The notes under the pieces are model-generated. The model was not told the origin of the DNA. It saw nothing but the letters and a program-made list of their open reading frames with translations, and did no database searches. Shown here piece after piece: positions 1 to 7,674 of a stretch of 28,574 nt of DNA (within the stretch, counting starts at the first letter, position 1; each line of letters starts with the position of its first letter). Both the position numbers and the translations under genes were made by a program. Source of the DNA: Saccharopolyspora_D taberi (GTDB lineage Bacteria; Actinomycetota; Actinomycetes; Mycobacteriales; Pseudonocardiaceae); contig NZ_BAAAUX010000039.1 of the NCBI RefSeq assembly GCF_039534165.1, positions 1 to 28,574 of the forward strand, read 5' to 3'.

Positions 1-1
1 G

Positions 2-685
2 CCGGTGCGGCCGGCGCTGCGGCGCGCCGCGTCGAAGCGCGGAGCGCTCGACCCGCGGGCGACCATGCGGGAGCTGTTGCGCACCGCGGGGGAGCCGCTG
101 CGGCTGCCACGGCGGAGCCGGGCGCGGCGCGCGCGGCGGGTGGTGCTGCTGGTCGACGTGTCGGGGTCGATGGCGCCCTACGCGGACGCGTTGCTGCGCT
201 TCGCGCACGTCGTCGTGCGCCGGTCCCCGGCCAGCACCGAGGTGTTCACGCTGGGAACCCGGATGACCCGGGTCAGCAGGCAGCTCCGGCAGCGCGATCC
301 GGAGCGGGCGCTGGACGCGGCGGCCCGCGCGGTGCCGGACTTCTCCGGCGGGACCAGGCTCGGCGAGACGCTGCGGGCGTTCCTGGACCGCTGGGGTCAG
401 CGCGGGGTGGCGCGCGGTGCGGTGGTGGTGGTCTTCTCCGACGGCTGGGAGCGCGGGGACGTCTCGCTGCTGGCCGAGCAGCTGCGCAGGCTGCGCCGGT
501 TGGCGCATTCGGTGGTCTGGGCGAACCCGCACGCGGGGCACGACGGGTACCTGCCGGTGCAGTCGGGAATCGTCGCGGCACTGCCGCACGTTGACGGGAT
601 CGTCGCCGGGCACAGCCTGCACGCACTGGAGCAGGTGTGGTCGTGGGTGCGACGTGGGAACAACGCGGGGAGTCGGCGTGCGTGA
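2..685 (+). CDS. CoxE-type VWA-domain protein, C-terminal part (5' end outside window)
   Basis: The frame is open from the first base, so this is the C-terminal ~228 residues of a longer protein; CoxE-like proteins are usually about 370-480 residues. A von Willebrand A domain is visible with a complete-looking MIDAS metal site: DVSGSM about 50 residues in, a downstream SGGTRLGET threonine segment, and an FSDGWERGD aspartate. In molybdenum hydroxylase clusters, CoxE works with a MoxR-type AAA+ ATPase (CoxD) in maturing the enzyme active site, so a coxD gene may lie just upstream (inference). The stop codon overlaps the GTG start of xdhC, indicating translational coupling. The family call is firm; the exact role is by analogy. 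Confidence 0.85.
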   Translation, partial: PVRPALRRAASKRGALDPRATMRELLRTAGEPLRLPRRSRARRARRVVLLVDVSGSMAPYADALLRFAHVVVRRSPASTEVFTLGTRMTRVSRQLRQRDPERALDAAARAVPDFSGGTRLGETLRAFLDRWGQRGVARGAVVVVFSDGWERGDVSLLAEQLRRLRRLAHSVVWANPHAGHDGYLPVQSGIVAALPHVDGIVAGHSLHALEQVWSWVRRGNNAGSRRA

Positions 686-1796
686 TGTGCTGGACGAGTT
701 GATCAAGCGCTGGGAGGCAGGCGAGCCCGTCGGCCTGGGCACCGTGGTGGCGACGTTCCGCTCGGCGCCGCGGCCACCGGGCGCGGCGATGCTGGTGACC
801 GCGGACGGCGAAGCCGTCGGGAGCGTGTCGGGCGGCTGCGTCGAGGGCGCCGTCTTCGAGCGCGGCGAAGCGGCGCTGGGCGGCGATCCGCCGGGGCTCC
901 AGCGCTACGGCGTGAGCGACGACGACGCGTTCGCGGTGGGGCTGACCTGCGGCGGGATCCTGGACGTGTTCGTCGAGCGGGTCGACCGGGACTCCTTTCC
1001 GGAGCTCGGGGAGGTGGCCGGGTCGGTGCGCGCCGAGGAGCCGGTGGCGGTCGCGACGATCGTCGAGCACCCGGATCCGGAGCGCGTGGGCAGGCGGCTG
1101 ATCGTCTGGAACGACCGGGTCGGCGGCGGCTTCGGCGAGCAGCGGATCGACGACGCGGTGGCCGACGACGCGCGCGGCATGCTCGCGACCGGTCGCAGCG
1201 GTGTCCTCGAATACGGTCCGCAGGGCCAGCGCCGGGGCGAGGGGCTGCGGGTGTTCGTCAACGCCTTCGAGCCGCCGCCGCGGATGCTGGTCTTCGGCGC
1301 GATCGACTTCGCCGCCGCGATGGCGCGCATCGGGTCGTTCCTCGGCTACCGGGTCACGGTCTGCGACGCGCGGCCGGTGTTCGCCACCCGCAGCCGGTTC
1401 CCGGACGTCGACGACGTCGTCGTGGACTGGCCGCACCGCTACCTCACCGCGGAGGCGCAGGCCGGGCGGCTGGACGAGCGGACCGCGGTGATGGTGCTGA
1501 CCCACGACCCGAAGTTCGACGTCCCGCTGCTGGAGGTCGCGCTGAGCCAGCGGCTGGCCTACGTCGGCGCGATGGGCTCCCGCCGCACCCACGACGACCG
1601 GTTGCGGCGGCTGCGCGAGCGGGGCGTGGGAGAGCGGGAGCTGGCCCGGCTGTCCTCGCCGATCGGCCTGGACCTCGGCGCGCGGACGCCGGAGGAGACC
1701 GCGGTGTCGATCGCGGCGGAGCTGATCGCGCTGCGCTGGGGCGGCGGCGGTCAGCGGCTGTCCGAGCGGGAGGGACCGATCCACCACGGTCGTTGA
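678..1796 (+). CDS. xdhC: XdhC/CoxI family molybdenum cofactor maturation protein
   Basis: A 372-aa protein of the XdhC/CoxI family, which binds molybdenum cofactor and helps load its sulfurated form into xanthine-dehydrogenase-type enzymes. The N-terminal XdhC_CoxI domain carries SVSGGCVEG (Cys at about residue 54). A second conserved cysteine segment, LTCGGILDVF, follows. The C-terminal Rossmann-like domain begins at MLVFGAIDFA and ends with the family signature PIGLDLGARTPEE. The GTG at 678 is chosen because GGGGAG lies 5-6 bases upstream and because the start overlaps the VWA gene's stop; in-frame codons further upstream would lie inside that gene. Its likely client is the coxSLM enzyme downstream. 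Confidence 0.92.
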   Translation: MRDVLDELIKRWEAGEPVGLGTVVATFRSAPRPPGAAMLVTADGEAVGSVSGGCVEGAVFERGEAALGGDPPGLQRYGVSDDDAFAVGLTCGGILDVFVERVDRDSFPELGEVAGSVRAEEPVAVATIVEHPDPERVGRRLIVWNDRVGGGFGEQRIDDAVADDARGMLATGRSGVLEYGPQGQRRGEGLRVFVNAFEPPPRMLVFGAIDFAAAMARIGSFLGYRVTVCDARPVFATRSRFPDVDDVVVDWPHRYLTAEAQAGRLDERTAVMVLTHDPKFDVPLLEVALSQRLAYVGAMGSRRTHDDRLRRLRERGVGERELARLSSPIGLDLGARTPEETAVSIAAELIALRWGGGGQRLSEREGPIHHGR

Positions 1797-1812
1797 TCTT
1801 GCTGTCAAGATC
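1795..1812 (+). terminator. Hairpin at the xdhC stop codon
   Basis: Perfect 7-bp inverted repeat GATCTTG-CTGT-CAAGATC starting inside the xdhC stop codon. There is no U-tract, which is common for actinobacterial terminators. It may end the coxE-xdhC transcript before the next gene; this is inferred from structure only. Confidence 0.4.
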
Positions 1813-1999
1813 CACTTGGCCGCTACGTTCAGTGTCACCGATCACTTTCGTGGCGTTCGTCGATGATTCGAACCGTTGGTCGTCCGCGAGCGTTTTCACG
1901 TGGCGTGACTGACCTTCGGTGCGATTGGGTGGCACACACGGCCGCGAGTCGGGGCGCGGTCGCACTGCCCATCAACTTCACCGAGGAGACGCACGACCG

Positions 2000-2503
2000 A
2001 TGCCCGACTACGAGGTCAGCCCGCAGGACGACCCGGCCGAGCGGCTGACCGAACAGATCACGGCCCAGATCGACGCGCACCTGCGCGAACGCGTCCGGCG
2101 GATCGACCAGCAACCCCCGGCCGGCACCGGGGACTCGCACATCCACCTGATGACCCGGCACCACACGACGATCATCACCGGCACGGTCTACACCCACACC
2201 ATCAACACCGGCGGCGGCGCGGACGCCGACGACCCGGCCGTCGCGCAGTTGCAGCGGGTGCTGCGCCAGGTCCTCCAGCGGCTGCCCGAGGCGGGCCTGA
2301 GCCGCCGCGCCGAGCGCGCCGTGCGGCGCCGGGTCGTCGAGGCCATGGAGGCGAGCTCGCAGATCCAGGACCCGCAGCCCGCGCACCGGCTGCGGAGCCT
2401 GGTGGGCCAGGTCAGCACGGCGCTGGTCACCGGGATCGCCTCCGGCGGCGCCAACCCCCTGGCTGGTGAGCTGCTCAAGCTGCTCCAGCACGCCGTCGTC
2501 TAG
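2000..2503 (+). CDS. Hypothetical protein inside the cox cluster
   Basis: A 167-aa soluble protein that I do not recognise. The ATG at 2000 is preceded by CGAGGAG about 10 bases upstream. There is no signal peptide or membrane helix. The N-terminal third is acidic and polar, then comes a Thr/His-rich stretch with beta character (RHHTTIITG, then THTINTGGG), then a charged helical region (about residues 80-120) and a small-residue C-terminus (VTGIASGGANPLAGELLKLL) that looks like an amphipathic helix. It sits between xdhC and coxS with hairpins on both sides, so it may be its own transcription unit. Codon bias matches its neighbours, which supports real coding. A cox-related role would be guilt by association only. 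Confidence 0.7.
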   Translation: MPDYEVSPQDDPAERLTEQITAQIDAHLRERVRRIDQQPPAGTGDSHIHLMTRHHTTIITGTVYTHTINTGGGADADDPAVAQLQRVLRQVLQRLPEAGLSRRAERAVRRRVVEAMEASSQIQDPQPAHRLRSLVGQVSTALVTGIASGGANPLAGELLKLLQHAVV

Positions 2504-2528
2504 GGAAGCGTCGGGCGGAGATCGAACG

Positions 2529-2553
2529 CGGGAGGGGCGAACGGCCTCTCCCG
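2529..2553 (+). terminator. Hairpin after the hypothetical gene
   Basis: A 10-bp stem with one G.T pair (CGGGAGGGGC / GCCTCTCCCG) and a 5-base loop lies 26 bases after the stop at 2503. It is a plausible factor-independent terminator without a U-tract, insulating the coxSLM promoter. Confidence 0.45.
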
Positions 2554-2699
2554 CTCCTCGGCGGCCGGAGTTCCCGTTCCCCGGCGGCCGGCGTTCCCCG
2601 GCGAACAGCCCGCTTTCCTCGAAAGGCTCGGCCCGCCCGATCCACCGTCACCCTTGAGCCCGCTTGCTCCTGCCTCCTCGGCGTAGCAGGCTCTGGGGA

Positions 2700-2715
2700 T
2701 GTGACGCCCGTCACC
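2700..2715 (+). promoter_or_regulatory. CRP/GlxR-type operator upstream of coxS
   Basis: TGTGACGCCCGTCACC matches the CRP-family consensus TGTGA-N6-TCACA at every fixed position except the last base. The core GTGACG-CC-CGTCAC is a perfect palindrome. It lies about 64 bases before the coxS ATG, where an activator or repressor of the cox operon could act. The consensus is established for Mycobacterium Crp and Corynebacterium GlxR; its use here is inference. Confidence 0.55.
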
Positions 2716-2778
2716 CAGGCGGAGCAGTCGGTTCCCGAACGTCCGCGCCCAGCCGCGTGACCCACCGAGGAGGCCGCA

Positions 2779-3336
2779 ATGCCGCGCATCACCGTCAACG
2801 TGGACGGCAGCCGGTTCACCGACGACGTTGAGCCTCGCACTCTCCTTGTCCACTACCTCCGAGAACGCCTCGGCAAGGTCGGCACCGTCGTCGGTTGCGA
2901 CACGAGCAACTGCGGCGCGTGCACCGTTCACCTGAACGGCCACAGCGTGAAGTCGTGCTCGGTGCTCGCCGTCCAGGCCGACGGCGGCGAGGTGACCACC
3001 ATCGAAGGGCTCGCCCGCGACGGCGAGCTGCACCCGATCCAGCAGGCGTTCCACGACAACCACGCACTCCAGTGCGGGTTCTGCACCCCCGGGATGATCA
3101 TGCAGGCGCTCGACCTGCTCGCCGAGAACCCGGACCCGGACGCCCAGGAGGTCCGCGAGGGCCTGGAGGGCAACCTCTGCCGCTGCACCGGGTACCAGAA
3201 CATCGTCAAGGCCGTGCAGGACGCCGCCCAGCACATGAGTCCGGGCGCGGGGCCGCCGATAGAGCACACCGAGGACACACCGATGCAGCGGACGGGCGAG
3301 CAGGAGGCCCGGGTGGCGGAGAGGCGGCAGTCATGA
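2779..3336 (+). CDS. coxS: Molybdenum hydroxylase small subunit, [2Fe-2S] protein (CoxS type)
   Basis: A 185-aa electron-transfer subunit carrying two [2Fe-2S] clusters. The N-terminal plant-ferredoxin-like domain has Cys40, Cys45, Cys48 and Cys60 (GCDTSNCGAC and SC). The C-terminal helical domain has Cys99 and Cys102 (QCGFC) and Cys134 and Cys136 (LCRC). All eight ligands are present, and the QCGFCTPGM segment is the part that faces the molybdopterin cofactor in this family. The last ~35 residues are a hydrophilic extension beyond the usual CoxS end. The ATG at 2779 follows GAGGAGG. The stop overlaps the coxL start (ATGA). It would pass electrons from the Mo site of CoxL to the FAD of CoxM. 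Confidence 0.95.
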   Translation: MPRITVNVDGSRFTDDVEPRTLLVHYLRERLGKVGTVVGCDTSNCGACTVHLNGHSVKSCSVLAVQADGGEVTTIEGLARDGELHPIQQAFHDNHALQCGFCTPGMIMQALDLLAENPDPDAQEVREGLEGNLCRCTGYQNIVKAVQDAAQHMSPGAGPPIEHTEDTPMQRTGEQEARVAERRQS

Positions 3337-5759
3337 CCTCGACCGTTGAGCCCGAGCTCGGCCGCGCCCGCAAGCGCAAGGAGGACGCCCGGCTGATCAC
3401 CGGCCGGACCCGCTGGACCGACAACTCGACCCCGCCGGGCACCCTGCACCTGGCGATCCTGCGCAGCCCGGTCGCGCACGCCCGGATCACCTCGATCGAC
3501 GTCACCGAGGCCCGGCGGATGTCCGGGGTGCAGGCGGTGATCACCGGCCGGGACATCGCGGGCGAGCAGGGCAGCCTGCCGTGCGCGTGGCCGATCACCG
3601 AGGACATGAAGTCCCCGAACGCTCCGGCGCTCGCCGTCGACACGGTGAACTTCGCCGGCGAAGCGGTCGCCGTGGTCGCCGCCCGCAGTGCCGCGGAGGC
3701 GCGGGACGCCCTCGACGCGATCGACGTGGACTACGAGGACATGCCTGTCGTGCTCGACATGGAGTCGGCGATCAAGGCGGATTCGCCGCTGGTGCACGAG
3801 GATCTGGGCACCAACGTGAACGCGACCTGGACCTTCGACTCCGCCGAGGCGGGCACCGGCGGGGACGTGGAGCAGGCGCTGGACGCGGCCGAGGTCAAGG
3901 TCGAGCGGACCTTCCGGCAGCAGCGGCTGATCCCGGCGTTCATGGAACCCCGCTCGGTCGTCGTCGACCCGACCGGGGAGCAGATCACCATGTGGTCGGC
4001 CACCCAGGTCCCGCACATCCTGCGGCTGATGCTGGCGATGACGCTGGGCGAGCCCGAGCACCGGATCCGGGTCATCGCCCCGGACGTCGGCGGCGGCTTC
4101 GGCGGCAAGCTGCAGGTGACGCCGGAGGAGGTCATCACCTTCCTGCTGGCGCGCAAGCTCAACCGGCCGGTGAAGTGGACCGAGTCCCGCTCGGAGACCA
4201 TGGTCTCGGCCCACCACGGCCGCGACCAGGTGCAGAAGCTGGCGATCGCGGCCCGCCGCGACGGCACGATCACCGGCCTGAAGGTCGAGCTGCTCGCCGA
4301 CATGGGCGCCTACCTGCGGCTGGTCTCCCCGGGCGTGCCGATCCTCGGCGCGTTCATGTTCAACGCCATCTACAAGATCCCCGCCTACCACTTCAGCTGC
4401 ACCAACGTCTTCACCAACAAGACGCCCACCGACGCCTACCGCGGCGCCGGGCGGCCGGAGGCGACGTTCGCGATCGAGCGGATGATGGACGAGCTCGCCG
4501 CCGAGCTGGGCATGGACCCGATGGAGCTGCGGCGCAAGAACTGGATCAACCACGACGAGTTCCCGTACACCACGGTCGCGGGCCTGACCTACGACTCCGG
4601 GAACTACGAGGCCGCCACCGACAGGGCGATGCAGCTGTTCGGCTACGAGCAGCTGCGGCAGGAGCAGGCCGAGCGCAGGCGCACCGGTGATCCGGTCCAG
4701 CTGGGCATCGGCATCTCCACCTTCACCGAGATGTGCGGCCTGGCCCCGTCCCGGATCCTCGGCTCGCTGTCCTACGGCGCGGGCGGCTGGGAGCACGCGT
4801 CGATCCGGGTGCTGCCGACCGGCAAGGTCGAGGTGGTGACCGGTTCGTCCGCGCACGGCCAGGGGCACGAGACGGCGTGGAGCCAGATCGCCGCCGACCG
4901 GCTGGGCGTGCCGTTCGAGGACGTCACGGTCCTGCACGGCGACACCCAGAGCTCGCCGAAGGGCATGGACACCTACGGTTCGCGGTCGCTGACCGTCGGC
5001 GGCATCGCCGTGGTGCAGGCGGCGGACAAGGTGGTGGCCAAGGCCAAGAAGATCGCCGCGCACCTGCTGGAGTGCTCCGAGGACGACGTCGAGTTCTCGG
5101 CCGGGCGCTTCGGGGTCCGCGGCACCGACCGGGGCACCGCGCTCGGCGACATCGCGCTGGCCGCGTTCGCCGCGCACGACCTGCCCGACGGCGTCGAACC
5201 GAACCTCGACGCCGACGCCACCTACGACCCGGACAACTTCTCGTTCCCGCACGGGACCCACCTGTGCGCGACCGAGGTGGACACCGAGACCGGCCGGGTC
5301 CGGATCCGCTCCTACGTCTCGGTCGACGACGTCGGCGCGGTGGTCAACCCGCTGATCGTCGAGGGCCAGGTCCACGGTGGACTCGCGCAGGGCATCGCCC
5401 AGGCCCTGTTCGAGGAGGCCGTCTACGACGAGGAGGGGACGCTGACCACGGCGACGCTGGCCGACTACCTGGTGCCGTCGGCCGCCGACCTGCCGGAGTT
5501 CACCACCGACCGCACCGAGACGCCCGCGACCTCGAACCCGCTGGGCGTCAAGGGCGTCGGCGAGGCGGGCACCATCGCCTCGACGCCCGCGGTGGTCAAC
5601 GCGATCGTCGACGCCGTCCGGCACCTCGGCGTCGACGACGTCGAGATGCCGTGCTCGCCGCAGCGGGTGTGGCGGGCGGTGACCGGCGCCCGCGCCGCGA
5701 AGTCCACCGCGCCGGAAGCAGGCGGCGGTCTCGGCTCGATCCAGGGAGGCGACCAGTGA
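3333..5759 (+). CDS. coxL: Molybdenum hydroxylase large subunit, form II CoxL-like
   Basis: An 808-aa catalytic subunit of the xanthine dehydrogenase/CO dehydrogenase family, binding molybdopterin cytosine dinucleotide. Visible motifs are the N-terminal aldehyde-oxidase a/b hammerhead domain, the cofactor loop DVGGGFGGK (about 251-259), AYRGAGR (368-374) and the catalytic glutamate in GVGEAG (Glu744). True aerobic CO dehydrogenases (form I) have AYXCSFR with a copper-binding cysteine at this loop; here it is AYRGAGR, the form II signature, with no such cysteine. CO oxidation should therefore not be assumed; an aldehyde, purine or other heteroaromatic substrate is equally possible. The ATG at 3333 overlaps the coxS stop, and its own stop overlaps the coxM start. 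Confidence 0.93.
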   Translation: MTSTVEPELGRARKRKEDARLITGRTRWTDNSTPPGTLHLAILRSPVAHARITSIDVTEARRMSGVQAVITGRDIAGEQGSLPCAWPITEDMKSPNAPALAVDTVNFAGEAVAVVAARSAAEARDALDAIDVDYEDMPVVLDMESAIKADSPLVHEDLGTNVNATWTFDSAEAGTGGDVEQALDAAEVKVERTFRQQRLIPAFMEPRSVVVDPTGEQITMWSATQVPHILRLMLAMTLGEPEHRIRVIAPDVGGGFGGKLQVTPEEVITFLLARKLNRPVKWTESRSETMVSAHHGRDQVQKLAIAARRDGTITGLKVELLADMGAYLRLVSPGVPILGAFMFNAIYKIPAYHFSCTNVFTNKTPTDAYRGAGRPEATFAIERMMDELAAELGMDPMELRRKNWINHDEFPYTTVAGLTYDSGNYEAATDRAMQLFGYEQLRQEQAERRRTGDPVQLGIGISTFTEMCGLAPSRILGSLSYGAGGWEHASIRVLPTGKVEVVTGSSAHGQGHETAWSQIAADRLGVPFEDVTVLHGDTQSSPKGMDTYGSRSLTVGGIAVVQAADKVVAKAKKIAAHLLECSEDDVEFSAGRFGVRGTDRGTALGDIALAAFAAHDLPDGVEPNLDADATYDPDNFSFPHGTHLCATEVDTETGRVRIRSYVSVDDVGAVVNPLIVEGQVHGGLAQGIAQALFEEAVYDEEGTLTTATLADYLVPSAADLPEFTTDRTETPATSNPLGVKGVGEAGTIASTPAVVNAIVDAVRHLGVDDVEMPCSPQRVWRAVTGARAAKSTAPEAGGGLGSIQGGDQ

Positions 5760-6613
5760 TCCCCGCGCAGTTCGACTACGTTGCACCGTCCACTGTGGAA
5801 GAAGCCGTCGCCGCGCTGGCCGAGGCGGGCGAGGACGCCAAGGTGCTGGCGGGCGGGCAGAGCCTGCTGCCGGTGCTGCGGATGCGGCTGGCCGACCCGA
5901 GGGTCGTCGTCGACGTCGGCAGGATCCCGGCGATGCGGGGCGTCCGGGAGGACGGCGACGCCCTGGTGATCGGCTCGACCACCACGCACCACGACCTCGC
6001 CCGCGACCCGCTGGTCCACCAGCACGCCAGGCTGCTGGAGCTGACCACCCGCACGGTCGCCGACCCGCAGGTCCGCCACCGCGGCACCTTCGGCGGCTCG
6101 CTCGCGCACGCCGACCCGGCGGGCGACCTGCCTGCCCCGGCGCTCGCGCTGGACGCGGAGATGGTCATCGCGGGCCCGAGCGGCAGGCGGACCGTTCCGG
6201 CGGCGGAGTTCTTCGTGGACTACTTCACGACCGCGCTGGAGCCCGACGAGATCCTGGTCGAGGTCCGGGTGCCGAAGTTCACCGGCTGGAGCGCCCACTA
6301 CGAGAAGTTCAACCGGGTCGCCCAGGCGTGGTCGATGGTCGGCGTCGCCGCGGCGGTGCGGATCTCCGACGGCGCCATCGCCGAGGCCAGGATCGGGCTC
6401 ACCAGCATGGGTCCGACCCCGGTCCGCGCGGTCGGCGTCGAGCGGGCGCTGGTCGGCGCGCCCGCGACGGCGGAGGCGATCCGGTCGGCCGCCGCGCACG
6501 CGGCGGAGGGCACCAGCCCGCCCGGGGACGCGAGCGCGGACCCGGACTACCGCAGGCACCTGGCCGAAGTGCTCACCGGGCGGGCCGTGCTCGCCGCGGC
6601 GAGCGGGTCCTGA
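5756..6613 (+). CDS. coxM: Molybdenum hydroxylase medium subunit, FAD-binding (CoxM type)
   Basis: A 285-aa FAD subunit. The two FAD-binding motifs of the family are present: AGGQS (about 32-36, as LAGGQSLLPVLRMRLADP) and TFGGSLAHADPAGD (111-124). A CO_deh_flav_C-type C-terminal domain follows (from about residue 170, FNRVAQAWSMVGVAAAV). The GTG start at 5756 overlaps the coxL stop as GTGA and has GGGAGG 6 bases upstream. With CoxS and CoxL it would form the usual (SLM)2 complex in the cytoplasm or at the inner membrane face. The gene order S-L-M is that of form II clusters, whereas form I is M-S-L. Confidence 0.95.
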   Translation: MIPAQFDYVAPSTVEEAVAALAEAGEDAKVLAGGQSLLPVLRMRLADPRVVVDVGRIPAMRGVREDGDALVIGSTTTHHDLARDPLVHQHARLLELTTRTVADPQVRHRGTFGGSLAHADPAGDLPAPALALDAEMVIAGPSGRRTVPAAEFFVDYFTTALEPDEILVEVRVPKFTGWSAHYEKFNRVAQAWSMVGVAAAVRISDGAIAEARIGLTSMGPTPVRAVGVERALVGAPATAEAIRSAAAHAAEGTSPPGDASADPDYRRHLAEVLTGRAVLAAASGS

Positions 6614-6615
6614 GC

Positions 6616-6682
6616 CTCGGCGGAATCGCCGAGCGGGTGGAGCCGAGCGCCGATCCGGGACAGAATCGGTCCCGGATCGGCG
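6616..6682 (+). terminator. Two hairpins between coxM and coxG
   Basis: A 7-bp stem (CTCGGCG-GAAT-CGCCGAG, 6616-6633) is followed by a perfect 13-bp stem with a 9-base loop (arms 6648-6660 and 6670-6682). This is the strongest simple hairpin in the cox cluster. It could attenuate or terminate transcription before coxG, or protect the coxSLM mRNA 3' end. No U-tract is present. Confidence 0.5.
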
Positions 6683-6731
6683 ACCGCGCCCGAGGCGGAC
6701 CCCGCCCGGCCCGAACCAGGAGGACCTTCCA

Positions 6732-7544
6732 GTGCAAATGCAGCACCACTTCAGCGTTCCGGTGCCCGTCGAGGTCGCCTGGAAGGCGCTGCTCGATCCG
6801 GAACGGGTCGCCCCCTGCATGCCAGGAGCCACCCTCACCAGGGCCGAAGGCACCGAGTTCGCCGGTACCGTGAAGGTCAAGCTCGGCCCGATTTCCCTGC
6901 TGTACAAGGGAACCGGCACCTTCACCGAGGTCGACGAGGCCGCCCGCAAGGTGGTCATCGACGCCAGCGGCAAGGACTCCAGGGGCAACGGCACCGCCGC
7001 GGCCACCGTCACCGCGACCATGGTGGCCGAGGGCGGCGGGACCGCGGTCCAGGTCGACACCGACCTGAAGGTCACCGGCAAGCCCGCCCAGCTCGGCCGC
7101 GGCCTGATCTCCGAGGTCGGCGGCAAGATCCTCGGCCAGTTCGCCGCCTGCCTGTCGGACCGGCTCGCGGGCGAGCCGGCACCGGCGGCGCCCGCGACCT
7201 CGCGCAACGGCGACCGCTCGGCGGCGGAAGCCGCGGCGGGCAACGGAGAGAAGGCCGTCTCCGCGCCCGCGGAGGCGGCCGGAGCCGAGCGGACCCGCAG
7301 GCCCGGCTGGCGGGTCACCTCGCCCGCGGGCGAGACGAGCTGGTCGAGCACGGCGCGGGAGGAGCCCGCGGAGCGGGCCGACGCCGTGGTCAAGGGCGGG
7401 CCGGTGCCGTCGGAGGAGGCGATCGACCTGCTCGGCACGGCGGGCACGCCGGTGCTCAAGCGGGTCGTCCCGGTCGCGGCGGTGGTCATCGGGCTGGCCG
7501 TCGTGTTCCGGCTGATCCGCCGGCGCCGCCGCAGCGGAAAGTGA
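6732..7544 (+). CDS. coxG: CoxG-type SRPBCC protein with C-terminal membrane anchor
   Basis: A 270-aa protein. Residues ~4-145 form an SRPBCC/START-like domain (CoxG family; FSVPVPVEVAWKALLDPERV, then the CMPGA segment). An Ala/Glu-rich flexible linker of about 100 residues follows, then a C-terminal transmembrane helix (about 245-260) closed by a basic cytoplasmic tail (RLIRRRRRSGK). In Oligotropha/Afipia and mycobacteria, CoxG is implicated in recruiting the Mo enzyme to the membrane or delivering quinone; the tail anchor fits a tethering role. GTG at 6732 is chosen because AGGAGGA lies 7 bases upstream; the ATG two codons later would be too far from it. The gene is separated from coxM by 118 bases with strong hairpins. 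Confidence 0.9.
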   Translation: MQMQHHFSVPVPVEVAWKALLDPERVAPCMPGATLTRAEGTEFAGTVKVKLGPISLLYKGTGTFTEVDEAARKVVIDASGKDSRGNGTAAATVTATMVAEGGGTAVQVDTDLKVTGKPAQLGRGLISEVGGKILGQFAACLSDRLAGEPAPAAPATSRNGDRSAAEAAAGNGEKAVSAPAEAAGAERTRRPGWRVTSPAGETSWSSTAREEPAERADAVVKGGPVPSEEAIDLLGTAGTPVLKRVVPVAAVVIGLAVVFRLIRRRRRSGK

Positions 7545-7576
7545 TCTTCGATTTCATGATCCACTCCGCGCGGTGA

Positions 7577-7590
7577 CCTGACACGTCAGG
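7577..7590. promoter_or_regulatory. Small palindrome downstream of coxG
   Basis: CCTGAC-AC-GTCAGG is a perfect 6-2-6 palindrome 33 bases after coxG and 85-98 bases before the next gene. It could be an operator for the secreted-protein gene. Short palindromes occur by chance in GC-rich DNA. Confidence 0.25.
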
Positions 7591-7639
7591 AGGCTGAACT
7601 TCCCTGACCTCGCTCCCGCCCGGGCATTGACTCTGCCCC

Positions 7640-7658
7640 GGCGCGGACCGTCCGCGCC
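7640..7658 (+). promoter_or_regulatory. Inverted repeat just upstream of the small secreted-protein gene
   Basis: Perfect 8-bp arms GGCGCGGA / TCCGCGCC with a 3-base gap end 6 bases before the AGGAG ribosome site. TTGACT at 7627-7632 resembles a -35 box, but no convincing -10 follows at 16-18 bases. The structure may be an operator or a 5' UTR hairpin affecting ribosome access. Confidence 0.3.
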
Positions 7659-7674
7659 GGACTAGGAGTCGATG

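Noticed and set aside
1797..1999. Promoter for the unknown 2000-2503 gene
   Set aside because: No convincing -35/-10 pair; only the xdhC-end hairpin is clear in this 203-bp gap.
2928..5786. A ~950-codon open frame on - opposite coxS/coxL
   Set aside because: It is the antisense shadow of high-GC3 coding sequence; it has no domain motifs, and the + strand gene has complete family motifs.
7627..7632. TTGACT as a -35 box for the secreted-protein gene
   Set aside because: No acceptable -10 hexamer 16-18 bases downstream; only the inverted repeat is there.
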